Assembly: GCA_007258455.2 (NCBI GenBank)
Contig: VDFB02252616.1
Coordinates: 117,196,128 to 117,260,127 of the forward strand
Origin: Sequoia sempervirens
Taxonomy: Eukaryota; Streptophyta; Pinopsida; Cupressales; Cupressaceae
Length of the DNA: 64,000 nt
Direction of reading: 5' to 3'
Position 1 is the first letter of the stretch, and every line of letters starts with the position of its first letter. Shown in pieces: positions 1 to 11,423 of the stretch. The translations under genes were made by a program, and so were the position numbers. The notes under the pieces were generated by a model. It searched no databases, was not told the DNA's origin, and worked only from the letters and a program-made list of their open reading frames with translations.

Positions 1-603
1 CACATACTATAGGATAAAAAAAAAGAATTTCATAAATTTTTGACCAAGATATGGTGGTCAGACACAAACATTTTAATAATTATGAAAATTTCTAATAAAA
101 AAATCACAACTAATTATTTACATGGAAAAAAATTACAAAAAAAAATTAGGCACATCCGGGCATGTGTCCTCTACTTATAATGATAGATTAATTTTTTTTT
201 CTTGTACTTAGGGTGGTCAAACATACACCTACTTCTTATCTTTTTCCTAAAAGTTTAGTACCACTGCATTGAAATTTCAAATTTTCTCTAAAAAAATTTA
301 CTTTTTTCCAAAAAAGGAAAAGTAGCCTAGAAACTACATTCAATTTGCTACAACTTTTGTTTTTACACATTTTTCAAATTATGCTAATAAACTATTCAAT
401 TTTTTATGTCAAGTTGCCTAACTTTGATTTTCTAATTTTTCATTGCCACTTAGAGGTCTAGTTTGGACCCCCATGATCCTGCACATAACCCTCTACATAG
501 GTGACTTTGACAAATTGATCAATTAGCCTAGGTACATTGGATATGAATAGATGGTGCAGCAGATCCAGGCACCACGTCGGGTTATGATGTGTGGTGGGTG
601 CCA
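1..603. other. A+T-rich spacer, no gene seen
   Basis: This stretch is A+T-rich with short poly-A and poly-T runs. I see no coding similarity on either strand. Positions 586-603 read as the complement of a sequence starting TGGCACCC, directly abutting the putative LTR to the right. That could be a primer-binding site, but I cannot match it to a tRNA. Confidence 0.4.
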
Positions 604-1231
604 TGTATAAGGAATCTAAGTGGAACAAATTCCTACGCTAATCTTAAGAGGAGGATAATGCAAAAATTTATAGATCTTTACAAAGTTACAAAAAATTAAA
701 CCAAAATAAACATACATATCATGCATACCATAACATAGTGATTTACATGGGGAAAACCCTTTTAGGAGAAAAACCGTACAATCCAAAAGATGCCCAATAT
801 ATTATTCAAAAATCAAGAATATTACAATATACTTGCAGAGAAATCTTCTCACAAGAGTATCACCAACCATAGATCTAGAGGCAACACAACCACTATCAGA
901 CTCTTAGAATACATCACAAGTCACAACTGTGATACAATTCCATCATAAAATAGGGTTTCCTTTGAGGACAAGTAAAGCCAAAAAAATATCAATCGTCAGA
1001 TTTGAGACCTAATGATGAATGGTCTAGATTTATAATAATAAACTATACATAAAATTTGGCTTTTGGGGACACTACCCCTAGCCCCCATTGGAGTGCGTGG
1101 CCCTTGGAATCCCCACTAGGGGGATGATCCCCCTGTACCCCTCACTAGGGGGAGGGTAACCCACCCCACCATGCTTATCCATCAACAGTAAACCTTATGT
1201 AATTGTAAGGTTGAGACACATTTTCCCAACA
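604..1231 (-). mobile_element. Probable Ty1/copia-like LTR (minus strand)
   Basis: Read on the minus strand, the block starts TGTTGGGAAAATG at 1231 and ends TATACA at 604, so it has the TG...CA ends of an LTR. Toward its 3' end (about 700-790) it carries a run containing GGGTTTTCCCCATGTAAATC. That resembles the conserved U5 word found in many plant copia LTRs around a CCACGTAAATC motif. A C-rich block with repeated ACTAGGGGG lies at about 1070-1160. There is no target duplication and no second LTR in the window, so it may be solo or a fragment. The boundaries are tentative, especially the left one. Confidence 0.35.
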
Positions 1232-4044
1232 CCAGGTAGACCCTTGAGATTTATAGATCCTAATGGAGGGGAAGTCAGAGGTAGGAGGCATGACAAGGAT
1301 GAGATGGGTAGGGAAATCTGACAATAACAAAGGGTAGTGAAAGAGGTGCTTGTGGCTGAGGATAAAGCATAGAGTCAGGGTCCTGGACAAGTGCTAGCAC
1401 AGGTTCCAGCACAAGTCCCAGGGTAGTGACGGTGATAGCAGGTGCTCTAGGTGATAGAGGGCCAAATGATCAAAGGCTAAGAACAATACTAGGATTAGAG
1501 GGAGCATGATGGTTATCATCAAGAGCATGATGGTATCACCTTTCACCTCACCCAACACACCATTGAGCGAGACATTGAGATATTATGGAGGTAATAGGTA
1601 GAGGCTTAGGTGTCACATGTGATAGTTGAGAGAGACTAAGAGATAATAGCTAGGGGTTGTGGACAATGTGTAGGGATAGACTATCCCCTTGGAGCAACAT
1701 ATACAGGATATCATGTCTCTTTAGAGTGAGGACACCTATTATAGGACCTTGTATGAAATCATTGTCCCTACACATAAGTGACAACCAATATATTCACAAA
1801 GGAGTATTGCGGGTCCTAGTAGGTCAGACGACAGATCAGTGGGTAGGCCTTCTCAAGTACAAGTACCATATTAGCCCTAGGGATTGTAGGGCCAATAGTA
1901 GCAAATAGGTCCCCCTCCTCCTCATCCTCCTCCTAATTGAGAGGATCAAGAGAGTTCAGGCTAGATTGATGTACATTGATTCTTGATGTATAGATTTTTT
2001 ATGTAGACATATTGATGATGTACATACATTCATCGGCTATGGATAGCCTTATGCATATATACTTTTTATGTACATATTTTTATCACACATTCGATGTATC
2101 ATGACATTTATTTTTGACTATATATATATGAGATGAGATGATCCTTTTTGATGCAATTATGATATGGTGCTATGCATTGATATTTTATGATGTATGCTTT
2201 GATTATGGATGCATATGATATATGTATGTATGTGTTTTGATGTTTCATGTTTTTATGATTTGATATGCATGCCGCTAATGTTTTGTGGATGTAGGATGTA
2301 TGATATGGATGATGATATGTTTCTCTTTTTGTATTTCAATAAGATATATGATGATTATGTAGGATGGATGTTATGAGATGTTATTGATTGTTTATAGATG
2401 TAGGATGAGATGGATATTTTTGTTGTTGTATGGATAGAAATGTTAGTATGATGAGATAGAATAGAAGAATGGATTGATGGTAGAATAGAATTAGATAGAA
2501 TAATGAAGATGTTGATCAGGATACCAATAAATCTATGATTATTAGATGGATTCCAAGATTTTATTAGATATGTGATGAGATAGGATAGACTATTTTTCTT
2601 TTTCATTTTAGATTATGCTAACAAATGTAGAAAAATCCTTATTTTGATATAGCAAGTAGACACAATGCACCAAGGCATAAAGAAATAGTGTGAGGTTGTA
2701 TCTATTGCATGGAATTTGACTCTACAAACAAATAGGAATATCCTTGTTCATGTACCTGACATATAAAACCTTGTGTGATCATGTGAGAGAATGAAGCCAT
2801 TGAAGTAGAGCAATACACAAAAGGTATGAAGAACCTGATATGCACTAGCCATTGTATTATTTGAGACTATCCTTGCACACACAAGGGAAGTATTTGCCAA
2901 GGTAATATTATAGGAAAATCCAACAAACATAGAAGATGAGAGCAATGACTGTGCCCCATTACATACCCCTCTATACATACCATGATATTAAAGATCAGGG
3001 CAGTTTAGAGTGAGTGATGGAATGAGACAAAAGATAAAACCAAAAGAAAAGATCAAATGACAAAACATATTGATACCATCGTATCTCTTGCTAGAGAGAG
3101 TTATTTTAGTTGATATCTGAAATGATGTCTATTGTAGTAAAGATATATCTATTAAGACATTCATTGGATGTTGATTTAAATGTTTTACAGGCCATTGACA
3201 TGAAAGCTTGTTGAGAGGTTTTAACAATGATCAAGACTCATAATTTTGTATTAACATTTCTATTTTGACAATTGCTATATTTTATTTTATTTTATTTGTC
3301 AAAGGTGAGAATGATGATAGGTTGATTATGGATGAAAATTTTGTTGTGGATGGATGGTAGGTGAGATGGATGAGTGATTTGTTTCTTTTTTGAAAAAAAT
3401 TCAAATGTTTTCGACTTTTCAAAATGTTTTGAGGTTGTTTTTCGCTTTTTATGTTTTCTAAGTTTATTTTTGGTATTTTGTGATATTTGGATGTTTTTGA
3501 ATTTTCAACATATTTGAATGTTTTTAGGATTTTTGAGGTTATGTGAATGTTTTTGAGTTTTTAATATTTTTTTAATGTTTTTAGATTTTGACATATTATG
3601 GATGTTTTTGGTATTTTCAAACAACTTAGGTGATATACAAGAATCCATGCTGACAACTAGGTTCTGGAAGATTCCCCCCAGTCATGTGTTAGACTACTTC
3701 ATAATGAGATGGATAAGATGAATTAGGATAATGCCAAGTAGTACTGATAGTGATAGATACTAGTCGAACACTAAGCCATGATAGGGATGCAGATGGATGA
3801 ATGATAGATGGACGACTAAGTGAATGGTTATTTATCATGGATGGATGAAAAGAGTAAGAGAGTTTGATAGATGGTGAATGGTGCTTTATTTAGACAAGGA
3901 ATCTATTTTTCAAGTTTTCATCAAGGTACTTTCCCAAACCACCATCAAAATGGTTTTCACTAGAGGAAAATTTTTCTCTTTACTATTTTATCCTTTTTTC
4001 GTATTTTTATATTTTTAAATTTTTTTTTGGATTTTTGCAATAAG
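1232..4044. other. Low-complexity spacer, probably 3' part and LTR of the adjoining gypsy element
   Basis: No coding similarity was recognised. The DNA is rich in GATGAGATGG-type words (about 2270-2600, 3340-3380, 3770-3860). From about 3370 to 3640 it holds degenerate T-rich units around the word TTTTTGAATTTTCAA. It lies downstream of the integrase end of the minus-strand gypsy element at 4.0-11.4 kb, so it plausibly contains that element's 3' untranslated region and LTR. I could not find a matching LTR on the far side. A minus-strand GGGGGGAAT at about 3676-3684 could be part of a polypurine tract. Confidence 0.3.
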
Positions 4045-4049
4045 GTAAC

Positions 4050-5166
4050 CCTCATAGGCCAGGCATAAAATAATTTGAGATGATTCTATTAATAGGTCCC
4101 TAAAAGGGATCCCCCTCAAGTTTTTCCAACTAATATGCTCTAGATCTATAACTTGTGGTAATGATAAATGGTCCCAACTAGTCAGGTTCAAATTTCCCTT
4201 TGCTGTCTTGATCCAATAGATTTTTTGATTCTATTTAAGAACTAAGTCTCCTAATTGAAAGTGTTGAACCTTGGTTTTCTTGTTGTAGATTCTTCAAATC
4301 CAATTTTGATATGTTTACAAGTGATTTAGTGTTTCTAGACAATGCTCATCCAACAATTCTAGCTCATTCAACCTGGATGTTCTATATTCTTCATCATTAA
4401 ACAAGTGTTGTAATGAAACCCTTAACGATGGAAGATTGACATCAATGGGTAAGATGGCTTTATTTACATAGACCAAGGAATAAGGAGTGGCACCACTTGG
4501 TGTTCAAATACTTGTTTGGTAGGCCCATAAGGCATGATTTAGTTGCAAGTGCCAATCCTGACTAGTGTCATTAATAGTCTTTTTCAAGATCTTTAGGATA
4601 GTATTTTTAGATGCTTCAACTTGACCATTCCATTGAGGATAATAGGGTGTGGAGAAATGATGTTGGATATGAAAGTGGTTGCAAAGTTCTTAAAAATCTT
4701 GATTTTTGAAGGGTGTTCCATTATATGTGATAATGGCCTATGGAACACCATAGCGGCATATTAAGTAGTTTAGATAAACTTGGATTTTTTTTTCTTGTGA
4801 TGTATGTCACGGGAATGGCTTCAATCCACTTTTAAAAATAATTTTTGGTGGTGATGATAAATTTATGGTCATTAGATGAGGTAGGTGTTACCTTCCCAAC
4901 GAGATCAAGCCCCCATTGTGAGAAAGTTCAAGCTGTCATTAAAGGTTGTAGTTCATACACTAGAGCATGGATGAGATCACATGCTATTGACATTGCAATA
5001 ATTTTTTCATAAATTGATTAGCCTCTTGTTCCATGTTAGACCAATAATAAACTGTTCTAAGAAATTTTCTTGTTAAGGTAATGTCATTTGAATGTGACCC
5101 ACAAACGCCTTCGTGTATTTCTTTTAAGACAGTTGAAGCTTCTTCTAGGTTAAGACATTTGAGCAA
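4050..5166 (-). pseudogene. Gypsy integrase remnant
   Basis: The zinc-finger part is at 5166-4984 and ends KKLLQCQ; its first His is in IHEGVCGSHS. Downstream, over about 4950-4060, the core is readable across several stops. It includes QWGLDLVGK, then ITRKKIQVYLNYL, YGVP and a segment with the shape of the NG-x-PF and YYPQWNGQ motifs of plant gypsy integrases. Integrase inserts the DNA copy into the genome. In-frame stops in the core show this copy is not functional. Confidence 0.75.
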
Positions 5167-5292
5167 AGTTCCATTGAGAATTTTTCGGTAAAGGGTATCA
5201 CTAATGATGATGAAGCGAGATGATCTTTGAATGAAAGTTTTATGAAGGTTATTGGTAAGGTTAGGTGGAAGGGTTTCGTCATGAAGGTATAT

Positions 5293-5973
5293 TTAAATAT
5301 CATGGTACCAAGGGGAATTGAGACAAACAAATTCACACATGAATTTTGATTTGGGGATTTTTAATGATGGTATGAGAAGCTTCTCCATGAGAAATTCACA
5401 CTTATGTTTGTTGTGCGACATGTCTAGTAAACATTCGATGGTTGCCATGACATCTTCTGCTTTGTTGTTGATTCTTGGAATTTTTTCAATGGTGATAACC
5501 ATGAAATATTCTTTGAAGCTTTTAACCATCCTCTTGTATGACATCAAATTATCATCCTTAGTTTGGTAGTCATCATTAACTTCTCTTACCACCACTTGGG
5601 AATCACCATAGACTTGGAGTTCCTTGATTTTCCATTGAATAACCATTATTAACCTTGTGATGAGGGCTTCATACTCAACTATGTTATTGGTGCATGAAAA
5701 ATAAAGTTTGTAGGAATTTTAAATGAAATCACCTTGAGGGGTGATGAATAAGATCCATGCTCTTGATCTATGTTGTGTACATGAACTATCAAAATATAGC
5801 TTCCAATGGTTTGTCAATGTTATTGTGAATATTGCTTCATCTGGAAACTCTGACACCAAATGGTTTTCAACATATATGGGAGCTTTTGCTAACTGATCAA
5901 CTATGACTTGTCCTATAATAGCCTTTTGGTCCACATACTCAATGTTGAAAACCCACTTAGGATCATGACCCAC
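5293..5973 (-). pseudogene. Additional (Tat-type) RNase H remnant
   Basis: Two consecutive open stretches (5973-5719 and 5646-5293) carry YFDSSCTQHRSRAWILFI and LQVYGDSQVVVREVNDDYQ. These are the first and later catalytic blocks of the archaeal-like RNase H found after the RT-linked RNase H in Tat elements. The FD and GDS aspartates are retained. The piece between them (about 5646-5719) is broken by stops. In an active element this domain would help remove RNA from the RNA:DNA hybrid during reverse transcription. Confidence 0.7.
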
Positions 5974-5974
5974 T

Positions 5975-6466
5975 TAGCCATATGACCTGTAGGAGTTGTC
6001 TTTGATAACAAATACTTCAATGGATAAACTTTAAAGATATGCATAACTTGATGACTAAGCATGTAATGTTGTAGCTTTTGAGAAGCAAAAACTATTGCTA
6101 GACAAGCTCTTTCAATAGGGGTATAGTTAAGCTCATATATGACTAGGGTCCTTTTGATTTAATAGATGGCTCTTTCTTTTCCAGAATCATCATGTTGTGC
6201 TAGGAGCTTGGTGCAAATGTTGTTGTTGTTGCTGAGATGTACAATATTAATGGTTTTTTTGCAATTGGTGGCATCAATATTGGTGGTAATATGAGGTAAT
6301 ATTTTAACTATTGGAAGGGTTGTTGGTAATTATGATCTCATTTGAATGCTACACCCTTGTGAAGAAGGTGTGTAAATGGGTGGAAATTTTCAACCAATTG
6401 TGCAATAAATATCTTGATATATTTTAGCGTGAGGCATTTTGATGATATCTTTGACTTTGCCTAGGT
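5975..6466 (-). pseudogene. RT-linked RNase H remnant of the gypsy element
   Basis: Minus-strand translation with stops gives words typical of the gypsy RNase H. A segment around 6190-6110 resembles the block that ends in ERACLAIVFA. Around 6080-5960 is a segment reading QKLQHYMLSHQ, followed by YLLSKTTPTGHMAKW, which matches the usual end of this domain. It lies between the YMDD part of the reverse transcriptase and the second RNase H, as expected. Frameshifts preclude function. Confidence 0.6.
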
Positions 6467-7024
6467 CTACTTCAATTCCCCTTCATGATAATATGTATCC
6501 CAAAAGCTTCTCGAAGTGACTCCAAAGACACACTTCTTTAGATTTAGTCTAACCTGATACTTCTCCAATCTGTTGAATATTTGAGCTGAGACCTCAAGAT
6601 GACCTTTTCTTGTGATAGATTTTTCTAGTATATCATCCATATAATCTTCCATAATTTTATGAAACATGTCATGGAAGATTATGATCATTTCCCTCTAATA
6701 TGTTGCTCCAACATTTTTGAGGCCAAAGGGCATGACGTTCTAGCAATATATTCCCCATGGACATGTGAATGCAATGTTATGCTAATCCTTTTGTGCTACC
6801 ATGATTTGATTATATTATGAAAATCCATCCATGAGAGATAACATCTCATGTTTGGCTATGAGATCCACAATGATGTCAATGTTAGGAAATGAAAATCCAT
6901 CTTTGGGACATGATTTTTTTAAGTATCTAAATTTTGTGCATATCTCAATGCCCCTAGTGGGTTTTGATACTAGTACAAGGTTTGAAAACCAATCAATATA
7001 ATCTATAGGTCTTATGAAACCCAT
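6467..7024 (-). pseudogene. Gypsy reverse transcriptase remnant
   Basis: The open piece at 7024-6815 begins MGFIRPIDYIDWFSNLVLVS and includes CPKDGFSFPNIDIIVDLIA and MDGFS. These are the N-terminal finger and palm blocks of gypsy reverse transcriptases. The piece at 6688-6467 carries MEDYMDDILEKS, in which YMDD is the catalytic box, and then LNLKKCVFGV. Between them the translation contains stops (about 6815-6690). The catalytic aspartates are visible, but the frame is broken in several places. Confidence 0.85.
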
Positions 7025-7787
7025 GTTGAGAGTTCCACTTTTACCAGTAATGCTATCTATGGATGCATTTTTTTGAGCTTTTGTTTTACCGGTTTAGCAT
7101 GCAGATGTACTATTGATGAGGTATCAAGTCCTGGCATGTCTTAATATGACCAAGAAAATTTTATTTTTCTCTCCTTCAATAGTTTTACTAATTTATGTCT
7201 TTCATCATCATCTAGGGATGTAGCATAGTATGTTACTTGAGGTTGATCGGTTGTTCCGACATTCACTAGTTGTGCATCTTAAACAAGCACTGTTGATTTT
7301 TCTTGATCCATAGCAATACTAGGGATATTGAATCCTTCATCCTTAGGCACCTTAGAGAGGTTTTCAGCTTTAGATATGTCCTTTGTTTTTACTTTTTTGT
7401 AATTTGAAAGTCCCACTTTTTGATTTTTCTAGGGTTTCTTATTTTGATTTTTAAATTTGTCATTTTCTGACTAAAAGATTCAATCGTGTCACCATAGTAT
7501 GCTTGCGTATCAAGTTCAATGTTAAAACCTACTTTGTATTAACCCATATGTACACCATATCGGAGCCCCATGAACTCAGTGACAACTTCATCATTTTCAA
7601 AGAAATCAAGAATTGGTGTGTGTTGTTGGTCCCAATAGATGAGTTGGGGATAAACGAGTTTAAGGTCATTATTTTGGATGGGGGAAGTGAATGATGTGGT
7701 AGTGATAGTCAATATGGAATCATTTTTAAATAAGTCTATTATACACATGGGTAAGTCTTTGATGTTCTCATCATCAAATGGATTATA

Positions 7788-8570
7788 CTAGGAAGAAGGT
7801 TCAACTTCCTCAATAGAGATATCCTTAGTGAGAGGATTCACATTTTTGTTCGAGGTGTACCCAAGAACTTTATTTCTTGGTGGATTTTCTAGAATGATGG
7901 GTTCATAGATGCCTTGTTGTTTCAAACCAAGACCACCAATAGTTGTATAAACCATGTTATTGATCAATTGATATCCTTTTCTACTCATACCAATAGGAAG
8001 AGGAGGTTCTTCTTGTTCCTCTTGATATATACATTTTGAGAGGTCTCCTTCATCTATAACCTCTACATTTAATTCTTCCCATTTTGGAAAGATAGTTGGT
8101 TTGAACTTAATTATTTTAGACACTTTCTCGATATGATGAGGTTTACCATATGTTTTAGGAGAAAGTGGAAGTTTTTCCACATAGAATGATTATTTAAGGT
8201 TGTAGTCACCACAACCATTGTATTTTATCCATACCTTGACTTCATGAAATGTTTGTTGGGATTTTGATGTAGATGCAATTGTCACTATATCAAAATAAGA
8301 AGATGAGAGTAAAATTGCATGATTATTAGGCACTTGGAGCAATCTATGATACTTCTCTCCCATGCTTTTGAAATAGTAGAAAGGTTCAAGGTCACCATGG
8401 ATGGTAACCTCTTTATCATTGTATAGAAAATTTAGACACTGATGATATGTAGATGCAATAGCCTGCATGGCATGGATCCATGGACGGCCTAAAAGGATGT
8501 TGTAAGGAAAGTCAAGGTATAAAAATTTACATGTTGTTTTGGTTCTTACATGACCAACTTGTATAGGCAA
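7788..8570 (-). pseudogene. Tat-type linker between protease and reverse transcriptase
   Basis: The stretch at 8570-8190 contains FPYNILLGRPWIHAMQAIAS followed by YHQCLNFLYNDKEV. The stretch at 8180-7788 contains GLGLKQQGIYEPI, similar to the glycine-rich end of a G-patch. This pair of blocks downstream of the protease is a recognisable signature of the plant Tat lineage. An internal stop separates the two pieces. The DNA from 7787 to about 7030 continues in the same direction with short open pieces, but I recognise nothing specific in it. Confidence 0.7.
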
Positions 8571-8591
8571 CTTTATGGTTCCTTCTAAGTA

Positions 8592-8843
8592 TCATTCATT
8601 ATCATCATATGCCTTAATCGTTATTCCTTTTATTCTTTCAATCAATTCCCTAGAGTATCCCAAGTGTTTGACCAATTGAAGAGTACATACATTTAAGCCC
8701 ACACCTCCATCTATCAAAGTTGTCTTTACCTTATGTTTGTGAACATAGACCTCAAGATGTAATGCATGATTATGAAATATTTTAGATGAGAGGTCTTTCT
8801 TTGTGAATACTAGGCGATGAGTGGATGCAATGTGCCCCACCAT
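8592..8843 (-). pseudogene. Gypsy aspartic protease remnant
   Basis: The translation includes VKTTLIDGGVGLNVCTLQLV. LIDGG sits where retrotransposon proteases have the catalytic D-S/T-G triad, and an LGYSRE segment follows. The second position is Gly rather than Ser or Thr. I recall DGG in other Tat elements, so this may be a family trait and not damage. The protease would cleave the gag-pol polyprotein. The piece is in the correct place, after gag and before the LLGRPW linker. Confidence 0.65.
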
Positions 8844-9299
8844 GGCTTGGAGTTTTTTTGTCTATGTCGGTAGAGATAGATGATTGCAAGAGAGCTTTTT
8901 CTAAGATTTATTTGTGTGCAGGGAGATTCTCAAGAGCTCTAGGATTGAGATTTGTGTTGGGATTTTCTTTAGATGGTCAATTAGGCTATAATCCATAGGA
9001 TTTTATTTTGATGGAACTTTGGGTTATGAAGGGGCTCCTTGGATGGTAAATTTCTCTCTTTTTTTGGTTACTCCACACTCAGGATTTTGTCCTTATATAG
9101 TGACAACAAAGATATGATGGTCGTCACATTGTTTATTTGCTATGACATTGTCATAGGAGTGATTGACTTGATTGTAGGTTTTATAATTTCGTGCATTGTT
9201 TCATTTACCATGGTCCAACACTATATTCTTGTATATACCTAAGTCATTATTTCTAGAGGTTCTAGTGTGTTGATCTATGTTTACCTCACTATGATCTAT

Positions 9300-10330
9300 A
9301 AGGTCTTGAATGATGTTTTTAAGCTTCATTTAGTATGAAGTTTTATGTGCTTTTGTTCGATGATAGTCATAATAGTCATTATCATTGTATCGTGAATATT
9401 TCAATTGAGGTTCTTCATATTGTCTAAAATCAAGAAGCTTTATCAAGTTTGTTTGGATTAGTTTGTGCAAAAATATTTTGATAAATTCCCATAAGGGAGT
9501 GTACTTGCATCTTGGTGGGTAGTTATTTTGTCTAGGTGGTGGTTCTCTTGGAGGATTAGTATTTTGTACAATTTTTTGATTATTCTATTTAATTTGTGTG
9601 TTCTGTATAAATTTTGTGTCCACCACACTATCATTTTGTTTTTAGCCCATATACAAGGTTTGTCATTGGAACTTTATGGTTGGTTGTATTTATAGATCTA
9701 CACCAAGCCCTTAGCACTAAGAGATTTTTCAATGTTAAGACCCTTTTCTATGAATTCTTCAAATGTTGTGACACATTTCATGTGTAGTTGAAAGGAAAGT
9801 TCCATGTTTGGATTATTCATGATAATTTCTACTTGTTTTTTAGGAATAGGCCATTTACATTTGCTCACCTTATGTCTCCATATTTGTAGGAAGGAGACAA
9901 TGGTTTCTACCTTGTTTTGTTTGATAGTATATAATTCATTTAATGTTACTTCTACATCAATGTTGTAGGAGAAGTGTGTAACAAATTGGTCTATAGTTTC
10001 TTGAAATGTCTTGATGCCTAGGGGTTAAGTGTGAGAACCATTCAATAGATTTTCCACCTAAGCTATGTGGAAAGAGTCACATACGATATGTGTCATTATA
10101 AGATACCGCCATGCAAGCTACAAAGAATTTTCGTATATGTTATTCAGGATTACCACAACCTTTGTACTTGTCAAACTTCAATATTTCAAAGTTAAGGGGA
10201 AATGGTAACATTGTCATGCTTTTGTAAAATGGATATGGACATAGATCTTGGACAACATATGATTTCTTAGTCTTTCCCATTTGTATTTCATGGATATTTT
10301 GTGTTAATCTTTGAATTTACGATGATAAGT
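9300..10330 (-). pseudogene. Gypsy gag (capsid) remnant
   Basis: The minus strand, read with a few stops, gives the run of a retrotransposon gag domain. It includes PLNFEILKFDKYKGCGNPE, LFPHSLGGKSIEWFSHL, FSYNIDVEVTLNELYTIKQ and KVSKCKWPIPKKQVEII. Downstream (about 9.4-9.3 kb) a YYDYHRTKAHKTS word resembles the H-x4-H...C pattern after gag in Tat elements. Around 9.0-8.9 kb is IPTQISILELLRIS, also common in this lineage. Gag forms the virus-like particle. Stops show that the copy is dead. Confidence 0.7.
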
Positions 10331-10625
10331 CTGTGGGAGGATTGTTTGGTGGTGGATTGTATGTATTGTATTGGGGGATAGTGGATGAGTTGAATGTTAG
10401 ATTTTGATATGAGGGTGTTTGATGTCATGTCATATGGATTGTATGGAGTGTGTTGAGTTTGAGGACCAATTTGGTATTATGGATTATTTTGTAGTTGAGG
10501 TATGTTGTATGAACCATATTGATATTGGGGAATGGCATTTTGATGAGGGTTTTGTGGTTGGTATTAGGTGTATTTCTAGTGTTGGGGTCTTTTTGGGAAG
10601 TTTGTTGTTGTTGTGCTATGAGTTG

Positions 10626-11423
10626 TTATTGAAAGTAGTTGTTGTTGATAAGAAACATTTTGGTGTTGTTGCAGGGTGGGATTTTGTTGTTGTGAAGTGA
10701 TGTATTGACGGTTTTGGTGTTGTTGTGGTGTAAGGACTTGTGAAATTTATTGATGTTGTGGAATGATGTTTTGTTGAGGATGTTTTTGTTGATGTTGTGG
10801 AATGATGTTTTGTTGAGGAGGTTGTTGTGATGTTGTGGATTGATGTTTTGTTGAGGAGGTTTTTGATTTTGTTGTTGTATGTTAGGAACATTTGAGTGTA
10901 TGTTTTGTGAGGATGGTGTTATAAAAGTATTTATCCCATACTTCATCATGTTTAGATTTGGAATGTTGGGATTAGGTTGATTTGTGTATTTTGGTGAAAT
11001 TTTTGTATTTGGAAGGCCTAGGACTGTTTGATTCCATAGACCTTGATTTTTGAACAATGGATTTACATATTGGTGTGCAAATTTAGTTTGATCCATTCTC
11101 AATAGAGTGACCGTAGGATGACCTGGTACATTTGTTAAAGGAGGTTTAGGTATTTGTTGTATGATGTGTTGTACCAAGGGTTAGTTTTCACGTGAATGAT
11201 TCATTGATGATATATGTGTAAAGGATTTTTATTTAAGTGTATTGACATCAAAGATGGTGGGTATTTTAGCACATCCTTGTGCAAGTTTCAAAATGTATTG
11301 ATTTGGGTCAAGACATAACATAGCATCAACTGCTCTAGCAAGAGATTGGTCTTGTGACATTTCTAATAGCTCTTTAGGATTAAATTTGTGGGTATTGTTG
11401 GTGATGTCTTCTATGTAAACCAT
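10626..11423 (-). pseudogene. N-terminal Asn/Gln-rich region upstream of gag
   Basis: Two open pieces (11423-11229 and 11177-10626) run in the same direction as the gypsy element, directly upstream of gag. The first contains NPKELLEMSQDQSLARAVDA. The second is rich in Asn, Gln, Pro and His and ends in 13-residue repeats around LNKTSFHNINKN. I do not recognise a domain. Position and strand suggest the N-terminal part of the element's polyprotein. Confidence 0.5.
10752..10866. repeat. 38-39 bp minisatellite, about three units
   Basis: The word GATGTTGTGGAATGATG starts at 10752 and 10791, and again at 10829 with one change, giving periods of 39 and 38 bases. Each unit contains TTTTGTTGAGGA. On the minus strand it encodes the LNKTSFHNINK repeats of the Asn-rich region. 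Such in-frame repeats usually arise by slippage. Confidence 0.75.

Larger units (their letters stand above)
4045..11423 (-). mobile_element. Degenerate Tat-lineage Ty3/gypsy retrotransposon, gag to integrase
   Basis: Reading leftward from 11423, the minus strand shows an Asn/Gln-rich N-terminal region, a gag domain, an aspartic protease, reverse transcriptase, two RNase H regions and integrase. Each is interrupted by stops and frameshifts. The lineage call rests on two marks: the linker motif YNILLGRPWIHAM (about 8.5 kb) and a second RNase H domain between the RT-linked RNase H and integrase. Both are characteristic of plant Tat elements. All coding parts are broken, so the copy is old and inactive. 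The LTRs were not delimited. The following entries give the parts. Confidence 0.85.

Noticed and set aside
960..985. TTTGAGGACAAGTAAAG, resembling the word before plant gypsy polypurine tracts
   Set aside because: No purine tract or LTR start follows; it lies inside a probable copia LTR.
10419..10700. Open frame of 93 residues on + strand
   Set aside because: It is the antisense shadow of the Asn/Gln-rich gypsy frame; its Val/Gly/Phe composition mirrors those codons.
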